60,903 nt of DNA from Moritella sp. PE36 (GTDB taxonomy: Bacteria; Pseudomonadota; Gammaproteobacteria; Enterobacterales; Moritellaceae), in contig NZ_ABCQ01000023.1 of assembly GCF_000170855.1 (NCBI RefSeq), positions 1 through 60,903 of the forward strand. Reading direction: 5' to 3'. The first letter of the stretch is position 1; each line of letters opens with the position of its first letter. Shown in pieces: positions 10,275 through 19,009 of this stretch. The notes beneath the pieces were generated by a model. That model saw only the letters and a list, made by a program, of their open reading frames with translations. It was not told where the DNA came from and searched no databases. The translations under genes were made by a program, and so were the position numbers.

Positions 10275-11594
10275 TTAAGACAGTGATAATTGCTGAACAC
10301 CGCGAGCATCAAAGTAAGCCATTAGCTCTGCTGGTAGTTCATCATCCGCTTGATAATAACAAGCACAAGCATGACGCTCACAGCTCAATAGAATAATACT
10401 GAGCAATTCATTGAATTCATGATTCTGCCAAATTCCAGCATCCCCCATCGTTAACCACTGCTGCATGATAGATAGCGGTTGGTTAAGCACTAATCCTGTC
10501 GATTGCATCGCAGTAAAATCTATCAGAGCTCGAAATGCCGCATAATTATCTTGGCGTAACTTGTAGCTGTTAATGCCTTTGGCAACGATACCGTCGGTAT
10601 TTTCTAATAGACAATGCGCTAACTGATAGTCTGCTAATAACCAAGCCGTAAATGAATCTTCATTGGCAGTGCCACTAGCAAAATCAACATTACGTAATAA
10701 TGTGTCTGTAGGCTGGGCATTATTCGCAGTCACTACTAACCATAAATAAAACGCATAACGATCACAGTTCGCATCTTGCCACTCGACTGTTTGCGTTTCT
10801 GCTCGCGTCGCTGTCACACCATCAGCAGCATAAGCCGTTAAATATTGTGCTAAATGCAGTTGATACAGAGCCGCTGTTGCCGTAATACTGCTCAGCGTTA
10901 AGGCAAATTCATCTTGCTCTTTTTCAGTATTAAACTGCTGCTGTAATTGTGTAAGTCGCGCAGATAAAGCAAGTGCGTCGGTCTTATCAATGGCCACAGT
11001 AGACAAGCTAGACTGCGCGTGAGTCAATAATTGACTAAGCACCACATCTGTTGTCGGTAATGCAGTAACCGTTGTTGGCTTAATTGCATTTGTAGGCGTT
11101 AAAACCGACGGCGGATTAAATATCCAGCTTTCACCCAGCGGTTCTTCACTGCCTTGATCCAAAATAACCAATTGATAAGCGCCAACAGCAAGCGGCTGTT
11201 CTAAACTTATCTGGTAACTTTGCATTTCCATATCGTGTAAATGATAAATACCATTTAACGACCATTCGATTGGCGTAAACTCACCTGTTTCAATAACAGC
11301 TTGATTCAATCTTACTTCCCAAATTAAATCTTCAGTCACGAATTCGATAGGTAAATGCAGATCAAATTGGATCATTTCAGATTGATCTGTAATGATCACA
11401 GGAGGCAATGCACGTAACCAAAATTGCTTAATCTCTTCTTCTAATTTTACGTCTAATTCATCGGTAAAACCAAAATCAGCCAATGCTTGAGTAATTAACG
11501 TTGTTGGTAACGCTTGCTCATCGCCATTGGCATTTAATTCTGTACAGCTAAGACCAAGCATTTGACCAAATTGCAGAATATGTTGTGCTGTCAT
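10275..11594 (-). CDS. Protein with MalQ N-terminal-like domain, no catalytic barrel
   Basis: 439-residue protein. The first ~180 residues (start, ALADFGFTDELD, FWLRALPPVII, the beta-strand pattern ending GAYQLVILDQGSEEPLG) resemble the N-terminal beta-sandwich region of gammaproteobacterial 4-alpha-glucanotransferase MalQ. The GH77 barrel and its catalytic Asp/Glu motifs are absent. The C-terminal half is helical and unrecognised (FYLWLVVTANNAQ, SYKLRQDNYAAFRALIDF). It may be a decayed or re-purposed MalQ paralogue, or a glucan-binding regulator. The ATG is taken from the plain MTAQHILQFGQMLGLS start. The neighbouring genes act in central sugar metabolism. Confidence 0.55.
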   Translation of the reverse strand: MTAQHILQFGQMLGLSCTELNANGDEQALPTTLITQALADFGFTDELDVKLEEEIKQFWLRALPPVIITDQSEMIQFDLHLPIEFVTEDLIWEVRLNQAVIETGEFTPIEWSLNGIYHLHDMEMQSYQISLEQPLAVGAYQLVILDQGSEEPLGESWIFNPPSVLTPTNAIKPTTVTALPTTDVVLSQLLTHAQSSLSTVAIDKTDALALSARLTQLQQQFNTEKEQDEFALTLSSITATAALYQLHLAQYLTAYAADGVTATRAETQTVEWQDANCDRYAFYLWLVVTANNAQPTDTLLRNVDFASGTANEDSFTAWLLADYQLAHCLLENTDGIVAKGINSYKLRQDNYAAFRALIDFTAMQSTGLVLNQPLSIMQQWLTMGDAGIWQNHEFNELLSIILLSCERHACACYYQADDELPAELMAYFDARGVQQLSLS

Positions 11595-11626
11595 TTGACA
11601 CCTTAAATAGTGAACCTAGCGCTATT

Positions 11627-11660
11627 ATACCCAATCAATATCAAGATGCGAGATCACGTG
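11627..11660. repeat. Short dispersed element, partial copy 2
   Basis: Contains TACCCAATCAATATCAAGATGC, here described as TACCCAA (11628-11634) then TCAAGATGC (11641-11649), with the same 6-base spacing as the left arm of the inverted-repeat element at 2930-2987. The right arm is not seen. Confidence 0.4.
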
Positions 11661-12107
11661 GTATCACAATAAGATTGTTTCATGGTTTTTTACACGTTGT
11701 CGATACTCCACTCTTGTCTATACTCCACTAAAGCGAATATTTGTAGTATTCAAACAAATGCAGCTTGATTTAATTTCCGATTTTAAAAATTCGATATAAA
11801 TAAGACACTTAGTCAGAACCTTAACCGTATTCAAATGAAACCAAATAAGGTTAAAGGGAAATAATCATGCCAATAAAGCAACTGATCATCTCAATTTGTG
11901 ATCTAGATTATTTATTTTATGTAATAAATAGAACAAAAAAACATGCCAAATTGACCTAAATCAGTTAATTTTCGTAAATTTGCAACATTTTGTGATTCAA
12001 CGCATACATTTTGGTATTTATTCTTGTCTTTTTATCAAAATCTTGTAAATTTACAACCAAGCAAGATTATTAATTCAAACTTACATTTAATTTAATGGAT
12101 ACAAGTT
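11661..12107 (+). promoter_or_regulatory. gap upstream region with two related palindromes
   Basis: 447 bases before gap. A perfect 14-bp palindrome TTGTAAATTTACAA sits at 12043-12056, about 50 bases before the start codon. A 12/14 match, TCGTAAATTTGCAA, sits at 11972-11985. A TTGACctaaATCAG sequence at 11951-11964 resembles an FNR half-conserved site. The TGTAA/TTACA arms recall HexR sites, but the spacing is 3 bases shorter than the HexR consensus as I remember it, so the regulator is not identified. No small gene is evident. Confidence 0.45.
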
Positions 12108-13121
12108 ATGACAATTAAAGTAGCAATCAATGGTTATGGTCGAATCGGCAGAAACGTACTTCGTGCATTCTACGAAGGTGGTAAAGAGCAAGATCTAGAA
12201 ATCGTTGCAATCAACGACCTAGGTGATTCAAGAATTAATGCTCACCTAACTAAATATGATACTGCACATGGTCGTTTCCCTGGTACTGTTGATTTTGATG
12301 CTGAAGCACTAATCATCAACGGCGATCGCATCCTAACGTTCTCAGAGCGTAATCCAAAAGATCTACCTTGGGGTGAATTAGGTGTTGATGTAGTACTTGA
12401 ATGTACTGGTATTTTCACAAGTAAAGAAGCTTGTCAAGCTCACTTAGATGGCGGCGCTAAAAAAGTACTAATCTCTGCTCCTGGTAAAAACGTTGACGCA
12501 ACAATCGTTTACGGTGTTAACCACGACATAATCACTGCTGATATGACAGTTGTTTCAAACGCATCTTGTACTACTAACTGTCTAGCACCAATTGCTAAAC
12601 TATTAAATGACTCTGTTGGTATCGTTAACGGCATGATGACTACTATCCATGCTTACACAAATGACCAACGTCTATCTGATGTATATCATACAGATCTATA
12701 TCGTGCTCGTGCTGCGGCAATGAACATGATCCCAACAAGCACTGGTGCTGCTGCTGCTGTTGGTCTAGTAGTTCCTGAACTACAAGGCAAATTCCAAGGT
12801 ATGGCGGTACGTGTACCAACTATCAACGTATCTCTTGTTGACCTTACTTTCGAAGCTGGTCGTGATACGACTCCAGAAGAAATCAACCAAATCATCACTG
12901 ATGCAGTAGCTGCGGATCCAATCCTAGCGCGTGCACTAGCTGTGAACAACGAACCACTAGTTTCTATCGACTTCAACCATGATGCACACACATCTAACTT
13001 TGATGCGACACAAACTAAAGTTCAAGGCAAACTAGTTAAAGTTATGTCTTGGTACGACAATGAGTGGGGCTTCTCTAACCGTATGTTAGATAACGCTGTT
13101 CTACTTATGAGCGCTAAATAA
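12108..13121 (+). CDS. gap: Glyceraldehyde-3-phosphate dehydrogenase, type I
   Basis: Glycolytic/gluconeogenic enzyme converting glyceraldehyde-3-phosphate to 1,3-bisphosphoglycerate with NAD. NAD-binding [14 protein letters not shown] is at the start, the catalytic Cys is in [12 protein letters not shown], the catalytic His follows in TIHAYTNDQ, and the C-terminus carries [15 protein letters not shown]. The sequence groups with the proteobacterial Gap/Epd-like branch rather than the E. coli GapA branch ([19 protein letters not shown]). Codon choice is narrow (many CTA, GGT, CGT), which suggests high expression. It is followed by a terminator and yeaD. Confidence 0.95.
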   Translation: MTIKVAINGYGRIGRNVLRAFYEGGKEQDLEIVAINDLGDSRINAHLTKYDTAHGRFPGTVDFDAEALIINGDRILTFSERNPKDLPWGELGVDVVLECTGIFTSKEACQAHLDGGAKKVLISAPGKNVDATIVYGVNHDIITADMTVVSNASCTTNCLAPIAKLLNDSVGIVNGMMTTIHAYTNDQRLSDVYHTDLYRARAAAMNMIPTSTGAAAAVGLVVPELQGKFQGMAVRVPTINVSLVDLTFEAGRDTTPEEINQIITDAVAADPILARALAVNNEPLVSIDFNHDAHTSNFDATQTKVQGKLVKVMSWYDNEWGFSNRMLDNAVLLMSAK

Positions 13122-13163
13122 TCAAACTTGATTAATAATTCAAAGTTAATTGAATTATAATGT

Positions 13164-13188
13164 AAAGGCGGCCAATAGGTCGCCTTTT
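13164..13188 (+). terminator. Terminator or attenuator between gap and yeaD
   Basis: Stem AAAGGCGGCC / GGTCGCCTTT (one G-U pair) with AATA loop, followed by T. It lies 43 bases after gap and 17 bases before the yeaD start, so it may only partly stop transcription into yeaD. Confidence 0.8.
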
Positions 13189-13204
13189 CTATGTTGGGGA
13201 CTTT

Positions 13205-14092
13205 ATGTCATATCGCAATACAATCACGGATCAAATTAAGTTAACTGAGCACATTAACTTAGTCACCAGTAATGGTCTCAAATACCTTCATATTGTCCAC
13301 CCTAAAGCAGATGCCCGTATCAGCTTATTTGGCGCGCATCTGCTTAGCTTCACACCTGCAAACGCAGCGCCTGTTATATGGATGAGTGAGAGTGCTATTT
13401 TTAATGGTGTAAAAGCGATCCGCGGTGGTGTACCAATCTGCTGGCCTTGGTTTGGTCCTGCAAAGCAGAGCCCGACTGTACAGCCCCTAGCACAAACTAA
13501 AGATTTCCCAGCTCACGGTTTTGCCCGAAACAACCATTGGCAATTACTCGATAGCCACAGTGACGACGATACTTGCAAAGTGCGTTTACAGCTAACGCCA
13601 AACCCTGAAATGAAACGATTGTGGCCACATGATTTTAATCTTATTGCTGAGTTTATTATCAGCGATACATTAACACTCAATCTCACCACCCTAAATACCG
13701 GTAATGCTAGCTTTGATTATGGCGGCGCATTACACAGCTACTTCCAAATTTCACAGCCTGACGCAATCCAAATACATGGCTTAGATAAAAATAATCAAAC
13801 ATCACGTAAACTAGATAGTAATGTCGATATTATTTGTGAAGATCCAGCGGCGACAATTACGTTAGCTGATGAACAGCTGCAGCATAAGATTATTATCGAG
13901 AATGAAGGTAATAATGCGATGGTAGTTTGGAACCCTTGGCAAACGGGTGCACAAGCATTTACAGATATGCCAGATGACGGTTATCAAACCATGTTTTGTT
14001 TAGAACCGGCTATCATTGGTAAAAAAGCTGTCACAGTAGCACCAGGAGCCAGCCATACACTCACCACAAAATTAAGTGTAGCAGCCCTCTAA
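13205..14092 (+). CDS. yeaD: D-hexose-6-phosphate mutarotase YeaD
   Basis: Aldose-1-epimerase-like beta-sandwich enzyme that interconverts alpha and beta anomers of hexose-6-phosphates. Family features are GAHLLSFTP, AIRGGVPICWPWFGP, the catalytic-type His in PAHGFARNNHW, and EPAIIGKKAVTVAPG near the C-terminus. Length (295) matches E. coli YeaD (294). It sits right after gap, as in E. coli. GGGGA lies just upstream of the ATG. Confidence 0.92.
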   Translation: MSYRNTITDQIKLTEHINLVTSNGLKYLHIVHPKADARISLFGAHLLSFTPANAAPVIWMSESAIFNGVKAIRGGVPICWPWFGPAKQSPTVQPLAQTKDFPAHGFARNNHWQLLDSHSDDDTCKVRLQLTPNPEMKRLWPHDFNLIAEFIISDTLTLNLTTLNTGNASFDYGGALHSYFQISQPDAIQIHGLDKNNQTSRKLDSNVDIICEDPAATITLADEQLQHKIIIENEGNNAMVVWNPWQTGAQAFTDMPDDGYQTMFCLEPAIIGKKAVTVAPGASHTLTTKLSVAAL

Positions 14093-14172
14093 TAGCAACA
14101 ATACCAACATGAGCACATAGTCTATTAGCTAAGTGCTCAGCTTAAAACATTCGACATGATGTCACGCCACCA

Positions 14173-15360
14173 TTATCGTTGTGCTAAAGGTATATCGATA
14201 CTTTCGTCCACCAACGTACGCGCAGCAAAAATTAGGCTATCCACTTGTTGGGAAATACTGTACTTACTCATATCCTGCCCCGTTAACAAACGACCTAGCT
14301 CGGCAAGTTGACGACGTAAATGTTGGTCACTAAGCTCTTTTTCTTTATCATGTTGTGATATTTTCGATGCGACAGCATCTTTTATGCCACGAACCTGAGA
14401 TTGAAAATCCAATGCAGTTAACTCTTCTGTGCCTAAATAGCTATTTAATGAGCTTAAATGATCGCGGTAATTTATCACTACACGTTCCGCCGATGTTTTA
14501 ATTCTTGATTTAACCCAAACAACTTCTTTAGCAATGCTTTCCGCTTGCTTTATTTGGCGATAACTCGCATTTAACTGTTGTTGGATCACGGTATTATCAC
14601 GCGGATTTTTTTCAATTAAACGTTCTAAACTGTATAACCCATTTAATGCTTTGTTATAGCTTTCAGGGACAAGTTCCTGATCGAGTAAATTAAACTCAGA
14701 CGTGGGTAAACGTAATACTTTACGTTTTATCATATCGACTTCAAGGCTATTATAATCGCGTTCTAGTTTGATTTTTTGGTGTTCTAAACCTAAGCCAGTG
14801 CCACGACTCTCAATTAACCCAGTAAACTGGGTGGTCGAATCACGCAGTTTATCAAAACGCGCTTCAAAACCATCAACATCGATACTCTGAATAAATTCAT
14901 CATGATCACGAATGATGGATAGTGACGGTTCAGTAATGAGTTTAGCTTGAAAAGCTTTATTCATGCGTTGAACAAATAACTCTGATTCAGTTTCAATCTC
15001 TTCACTGCCCGAATTCGAAAACCAACTACCGCCATTCGGCGTATAGTCTTCATACATACTCAATAACTCTTCGCGTTTTTTAAGGGCTAGCTCAAAATTA
15101 TTCGGGGCATAATAAGCAAGGTCCTGTTTATTACCTCGTTGATATAATATCTCAACGGCATTCATTGCAGCATTAACAGCATTCATTTCTTCAGATGCAG
15201 CTGCAGACATAGTGAAACTATCACCACCGTCGGTAAACTCGGCCAGCGTTACGCAGCCAGAAAATAGACTCGTTACGAGTATAAGACTAGACAGTTTGAT
15301 CGATAATTTGACTTGTCGTTGCTTTAATAATTGGCGTTTGATTGGTAATGTAGTGAGCAT
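14173..15360 (-). CDS. Coiled-coil lipoprotein of unknown function
   Basis: 395-residue predicted lipoprotein. A long basic N-region (KRQLLKQRQVKLSIK) precedes a hydrophobic core and lipobox LFSGC, so the mature Cys is about residue 36. The rest is helical and rich in charged residues (ELALKKREELLSMYEDY, EKNPRDNTVIQQQLNASYRQIKQAE), suggesting coiled coils. I do not recognise a family. The ATG at 15360 has AAAGGA 8 bases upstream; the earlier ATGs at 15366 and 15369 are too close to that site. It is convergent with yeaD and appears monocistronic. Confidence 0.75.
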   Translation of the reverse strand: MLTTLPIKRQLLKQRQVKLSIKLSSLILVTSLFSGCVTLAEFTDGGDSFTMSAAASEEMNAVNAAMNAVEILYQRGNKQDLAYYAPNNFELALKKREELLSMYEDYTPNGGSWFSNSGSEEIETESELFVQRMNKAFQAKLITEPSLSIIRDHDEFIQSIDVDGFEARFDKLRDSTTQFTGLIESRGTGLGLEHQKIKLERDYNSLEVDMIKRKVLRLPTSEFNLLDQELVPESYNKALNGLYSLERLIEKNPRDNTVIQQQLNASYRQIKQAESIAKEVVWVKSRIKTSAERVVINYRDHLSSLNSYLGTEELTALDFQSQVRGIKDAVASKISQHDKEKELSDQHLRRQLAELGRLLTGQDMSKYSISQQVDSLIFAARTLVDESIDIPLAQR

Positions 15361-15552
15361 GAACATCATCCTTTTGTTCGAGACATACTTGAATTAACAA
15401 GAACAGCATACGCTGCCAATATCAAAATTTGGTGTCTAACGAGGGATGTATGTGACAAGGCGTTATAAAACAGCACTTAGCTCAATATTAAGCAGGAAAG
15501 ATGTATGAGCAGTATTTTTCACATGTCTAATACTGCCCATACTTAACTATGG

Positions 15553-18500
15553 TTAAACTAACGCATTCAGTAACGCTTTAATTGGGTGGTTAAGTCGTAC
15601 TTTCTCCATGCGCTTCACCTGACTACGACAAGAATAACCGGTTGCCAAACAACGCGAAGCATCACGCTGTGATAACGCATGTTTCCAGCTTTGACCATAG
15701 ATAGATTTTGATGCTGTCACATGCTTAGCATCATGACCATAACTTCCCGCCATACCACAACAACCCGTTGCCACTGTTTCTAACGCTAAGCCGAAGCCGT
15801 TAAATACCTGTTGCCACTCTTGTTCTGCCGTTGGCTTATTGGTCTTTTCAGTACAATGGGCGAACAGGTAATAGGGTTCTGCTTTAGCATCTTGCCCATT
15901 ACTCGCTTGACTGTTAATCGCCTCACCCAAATGTACTTGCGCACTCTCTGTTAACAACCATTCTTGAATAAGCAGGACGCTAAAATCACCGCGTTTATCC
16001 GCTAATATTTGGTTATATTCGTCGCGATAACAAAGCACCAACGCCGGTTCAATACCCACCATCGGCATACCCAGATCATGCAAAGCATTCAAAAATTCAG
16101 CGGCTGTTTCGGCCGTTTTGGCAAACTTAGCTAAAAAACCTTTCACATGCTGCGGTTTACCATTGGGTTTGAACGGTAAGATCACTGGCTTCAAGCCTAG
16201 CTTCTCAATCAGGATGACTAATGTCTGCACTAATTCAGCTTCATAAAAACTAGTAAACGGATCCTGGACAATTAATACGTGTTTCGCTTTATCTTCAACG
16301 CTTAAACGCTGTAAAAATGCCAAGTCAAAACTTTGTGCATAATGCCCACGTAACGACTCTGATAAGGTTGGTGTGCTTAATAACGGAATATCCACCATGC
16401 CTATCGTAAGTTTGGTTGCAGCTTGCAGCCAATTTTGATTTAACCAGAAATTAAAGAACTTCGGCATCTTTGCCATCATCGGGGTATAACTTTCAGAATA
16501 GCCAACCGCAAAATCTTTAATCGGCCGTAAATAACGACTATGGTATTGATCAATAAATCGCGATCTAAACTCTGGCACATCGACTTTAACCGGACACTGG
16601 ATCGTACATGCTTTACACGCTAAGCAACCTTGCATCGCGTCCATCACTTCATGCGAAAAGTCATAACGGCCGCGCGCTTTATTCCAACTGTTCTTTAAAC
16701 GGGTGGTAAAAGTAGTTAGCCCCACCTTTTGTATCGTTAATTGTTGACCCAATTCCTGTTCTGTCATCTCATGACAAGACAATTGACGTAACCATTCTCG
16801 CATCAGGGCTGCACGCCCTTTTGGCGAATGACGACGATCCCCGGTATGCTTAAATGACGGGCACATCGGACTTTTGGTATCATAGTTAAAACATAAACCA
16901 TTACCGTTACAATCTATTGGCTGTGGAAAGTCTTCCCTCACCGAAACCGGAATTTGGCGATCAAATGCCCCGCGCTTTTTCGCATCCACAGACACGAGTT
17001 TGGCATCACTGTTAATTGGCGTACAGATCTTGCCTGGATTTAAGCGGTTATCAGGGTCAAAGGCGGCTTTAATTTTACGTAACTCGGTAAATAGCTCATC
17101 ACCGAAAAATTCTGGGCCATATTCAGAGCGGAAACCTCTGCCGTGTTCGCCCCACATCAAGCCTTTATATTTAGCTGTTAACGCAACGACTTTGTCAGAT
17201 ATTTCACGTAAAATGACCTCTTGCTGAGGGTCGAGCATATCTAATGCAGGACGCACATGTAGCACCCCCGCATCAACGTGACCAAACATACCGTAATGTA
17301 AGTTATAGCTGTCTAACAAGGCTCTGAATTCAACAATATAATCCGCTAAGTGTTCAGGCGGAACCGCAGTATCTTCAGCGAAGGCTAATGGTTTAGCTTG
17401 ACCTTTGGTTGCACCTAACAGACCAACGGCTTTCTTACGCATGCCGTATATTTTCAATACGTCACTTAATTGATCACAAATCTGATAACCAATCACCCCT
17501 GCTTCACCCGCAGCCATTAGGCGGTCAAGCTCAGCAGTTAAATGTGCAATTTTTTGTTGCTGAATCTCACCATCATCTTCGGCAAATTCAACAAAGTTAA
17601 TACCCTGCATGTCTTTATTCGGCACATCCGTGATCAGTGATTTAACCGAGTGCCAAACAATATCTTGTTTGGCTAAATTCAACACGACTGAATCAACGGT
17701 TTCAACCGACAGTGCATTGGCTTCAATTAAAAATGGCGCATTACGCAAGGCCGAATCAAAGCTGTCATATTTCACGTTAACAAGACAACGGTACTTTGGG
17801 ATTGAGGTTAAATTAAGTTTTGCTTCAGTAATAAACGCTAATGATCCTTCTGAACCACACAGAATTCGCCCTAAATCAAATTCTTGAGTGCTTTTATCAT
17901 AAAGGTGAACTAAGTCATAACCGGTAAGAAAACGATTTAGGGGTGGAAAGGTATCTGCAATTTTCTGTTGTTTATGGGTAATCGTATCAATCACCTGATC
18001 ACAAACTTTACCCAGATAATTATTCTGCTGAGCCTGTTCATGCATCAGCTCTGCAGACTGACTTGCCGTCACTAATTCAGTGCCATCCATTAATACTGCC
18101 GAAACAGACAGTACATGGTCACTGGTTTTTCCGTATTTTAATGACCCTTGGCCCGACGCATCCGTGCTAATCATGCCACCAATCGTGGCGCGATTACTGG
18201 TCGATAAATCAGGTGAGAAAAAGAAACCATAGGGTTTAAGAAATTCGTTGAGTTGATCTTTAACCACACCGGTTTGAACCTGTACCCAGCCTTCTTCCAC
18301 ATTGATATCAATGATATTATTCATATGCCGTGACATATCGACAATAATACCGTCAGTCAGTGATTGGCCATTGGTACCCGTCCCGCCACCACGCGGTGAA
18401 AAGGTAATGGTTTTAAATTCAGCCTGTAATGACAATTCTGCCATTATGACTAAATCTTGGTGTTGACGTGGCAGTACAACCGCTTGCGGTAATAACTGAT

Positions 18501-18642
18501 AAATACTGTTATCTGTCGCCACCGCTAATCGGCTAGCATATGATTTTTCAATATCCCCACTAAATTCACTTTTTTCTAAGGCACTCAAAAAAGCGAGGTA
18601 TTCTGATTTTACTGCATCCTGATAACTTAATTCGGGGATCAT
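15553..18642 (-). CDS. ydiJ: D-2-hydroxyglutarate dehydrogenase, YdiJ type
   Basis: Large FAD- and Fe-S-containing oxidoreductase that oxidises D-2-hydroxyglutarate, a by-product of SerA. The N-terminal half is an FAD-linked oxidase (PRGGGTGTNGQSLTDGIIVD, STSNRATIGGM, YGMFGHVDAGVLHVRP). The C-terminal half holds a ferredoxin-like motif CLACKACTIQCPVKVDVPEF and a CCGMAGSYGHDAK cluster motif. Similarity to E. coli YdiJ (1018 aa) is extensive throughout. I use the ATG at 18642 (1029 residues), which matches the E. coli start MIP; the ATG at 18645 or TTG at 18669 are alternatives. AAGGGA lies just upstream. Confidence 0.95.
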   Translation of the reverse strand: MIPELSYQDAVKSEYLAFLSALEKSEFSGDIEKSYASRLAVATDNSIYQLLPQAVVLPRQHQDLVIMAELSLQAEFKTITFSPRGGGTGTNGQSLTDGIIVDMSRHMNNIIDINVEEGWVQVQTGVVKDQLNEFLKPYGFFFSPDLSTSNRATIGGMISTDASGQGSLKYGKTSDHVLSVSAVLMDGTELVTASQSAELMHEQAQQNNYLGKVCDQVIDTITHKQQKIADTFPPLNRFLTGYDLVHLYDKSTQEFDLGRILCGSEGSLAFITEAKLNLTSIPKYRCLVNVKYDSFDSALRNAPFLIEANALSVETVDSVVLNLAKQDIVWHSVKSLITDVPNKDMQGINFVEFAEDDGEIQQQKIAHLTAELDRLMAAGEAGVIGYQICDQLSDVLKIYGMRKKAVGLLGATKGQAKPLAFAEDTAVPPEHLADYIVEFRALLDSYNLHYGMFGHVDAGVLHVRPALDMLDPQQEVILREISDKVVALTAKYKGLMWGEHGRGFRSEYGPEFFGDELFTELRKIKAAFDPDNRLNPGKICTPINSDAKLVSVDAKKRGAFDRQIPVSVREDFPQPIDCNGNGLCFNYDTKSPMCPSFKHTGDRRHSPKGRAALMREWLRQLSCHEMTEQELGQQLTIQKVGLTTFTTRLKNSWNKARGRYDFSHEVMDAMQGCLACKACTIQCPVKVDVPEFRSRFIDQYHSRYLRPIKDFAVGYSESYTPMMAKMPKFFNFWLNQNWLQAATKLTIGMVDIPLLSTPTLSESLRGHYAQSFDLAFLQRLSVEDKAKHVLIVQDPFTSFYEAELVQTLVILIEKLGLKPVILPFKPNGKPQHVKGFLAKFAKTAETAAEFLNALHDLGMPMVGIEPALVLCYRDEYNQILADKRGDFSVLLIQEWLLTESAQVHLGEAINSQASNGQDAKAEPYYLFAHCTEKTNKPTAEQEWQQVFNGFGLALETVATGCCGMAGSYGHDAKHVTASKSIYGQSWKHALSQRDASRCLATGYSCRSQVKRMEKVRLNHPIKALLNALV

Positions 18643-19009
18643 CATCCATTCCCTTGTGACAATTTTCAACTAATACAAATTTTTAATTAAGAATATTGTA
18701 ACATGAGTGCTTAAATTCATCGCCTATAGATAAAGGCTAAATTGATCTCAGTTATAACCACACACCGTTTTAGGACGTTATCCTATATAAACAACGTGTA
18801 AGCATTAACCTAAAATTAACGAATTTAATAGTAATATGCGCCTTACGTAACATAATAGCTAAATCAAACTATCGTTTAACTTGCGGTTTAACGCCTTAAG
18901 AAATACTATAGGTGACATTTACTACATAACATAGACGTTAGTCTGATCTGGGCGTAAATGAGGGTTCTTTTCATTGTCATCTCAGACAAATCAATAGGAA
19001 ACATTAAAA
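18643..19009. promoter_or_regulatory. Divergent region with shared element, copy 1
   Basis: 367 bases between divergent ydiJ and the SUMF1-like gene. Positions 18752-18789 hold TTATAACC, then CACCGTTTTAGGA, then TCCTATATA. A closely similar element lies upstream of the next gene (20960-20997). TAGGA/TCCTA form a short inverted repeat. It is probably an operator common to both genes; the regulator is unknown. I see nothing else in the stretch. Confidence 0.5.
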
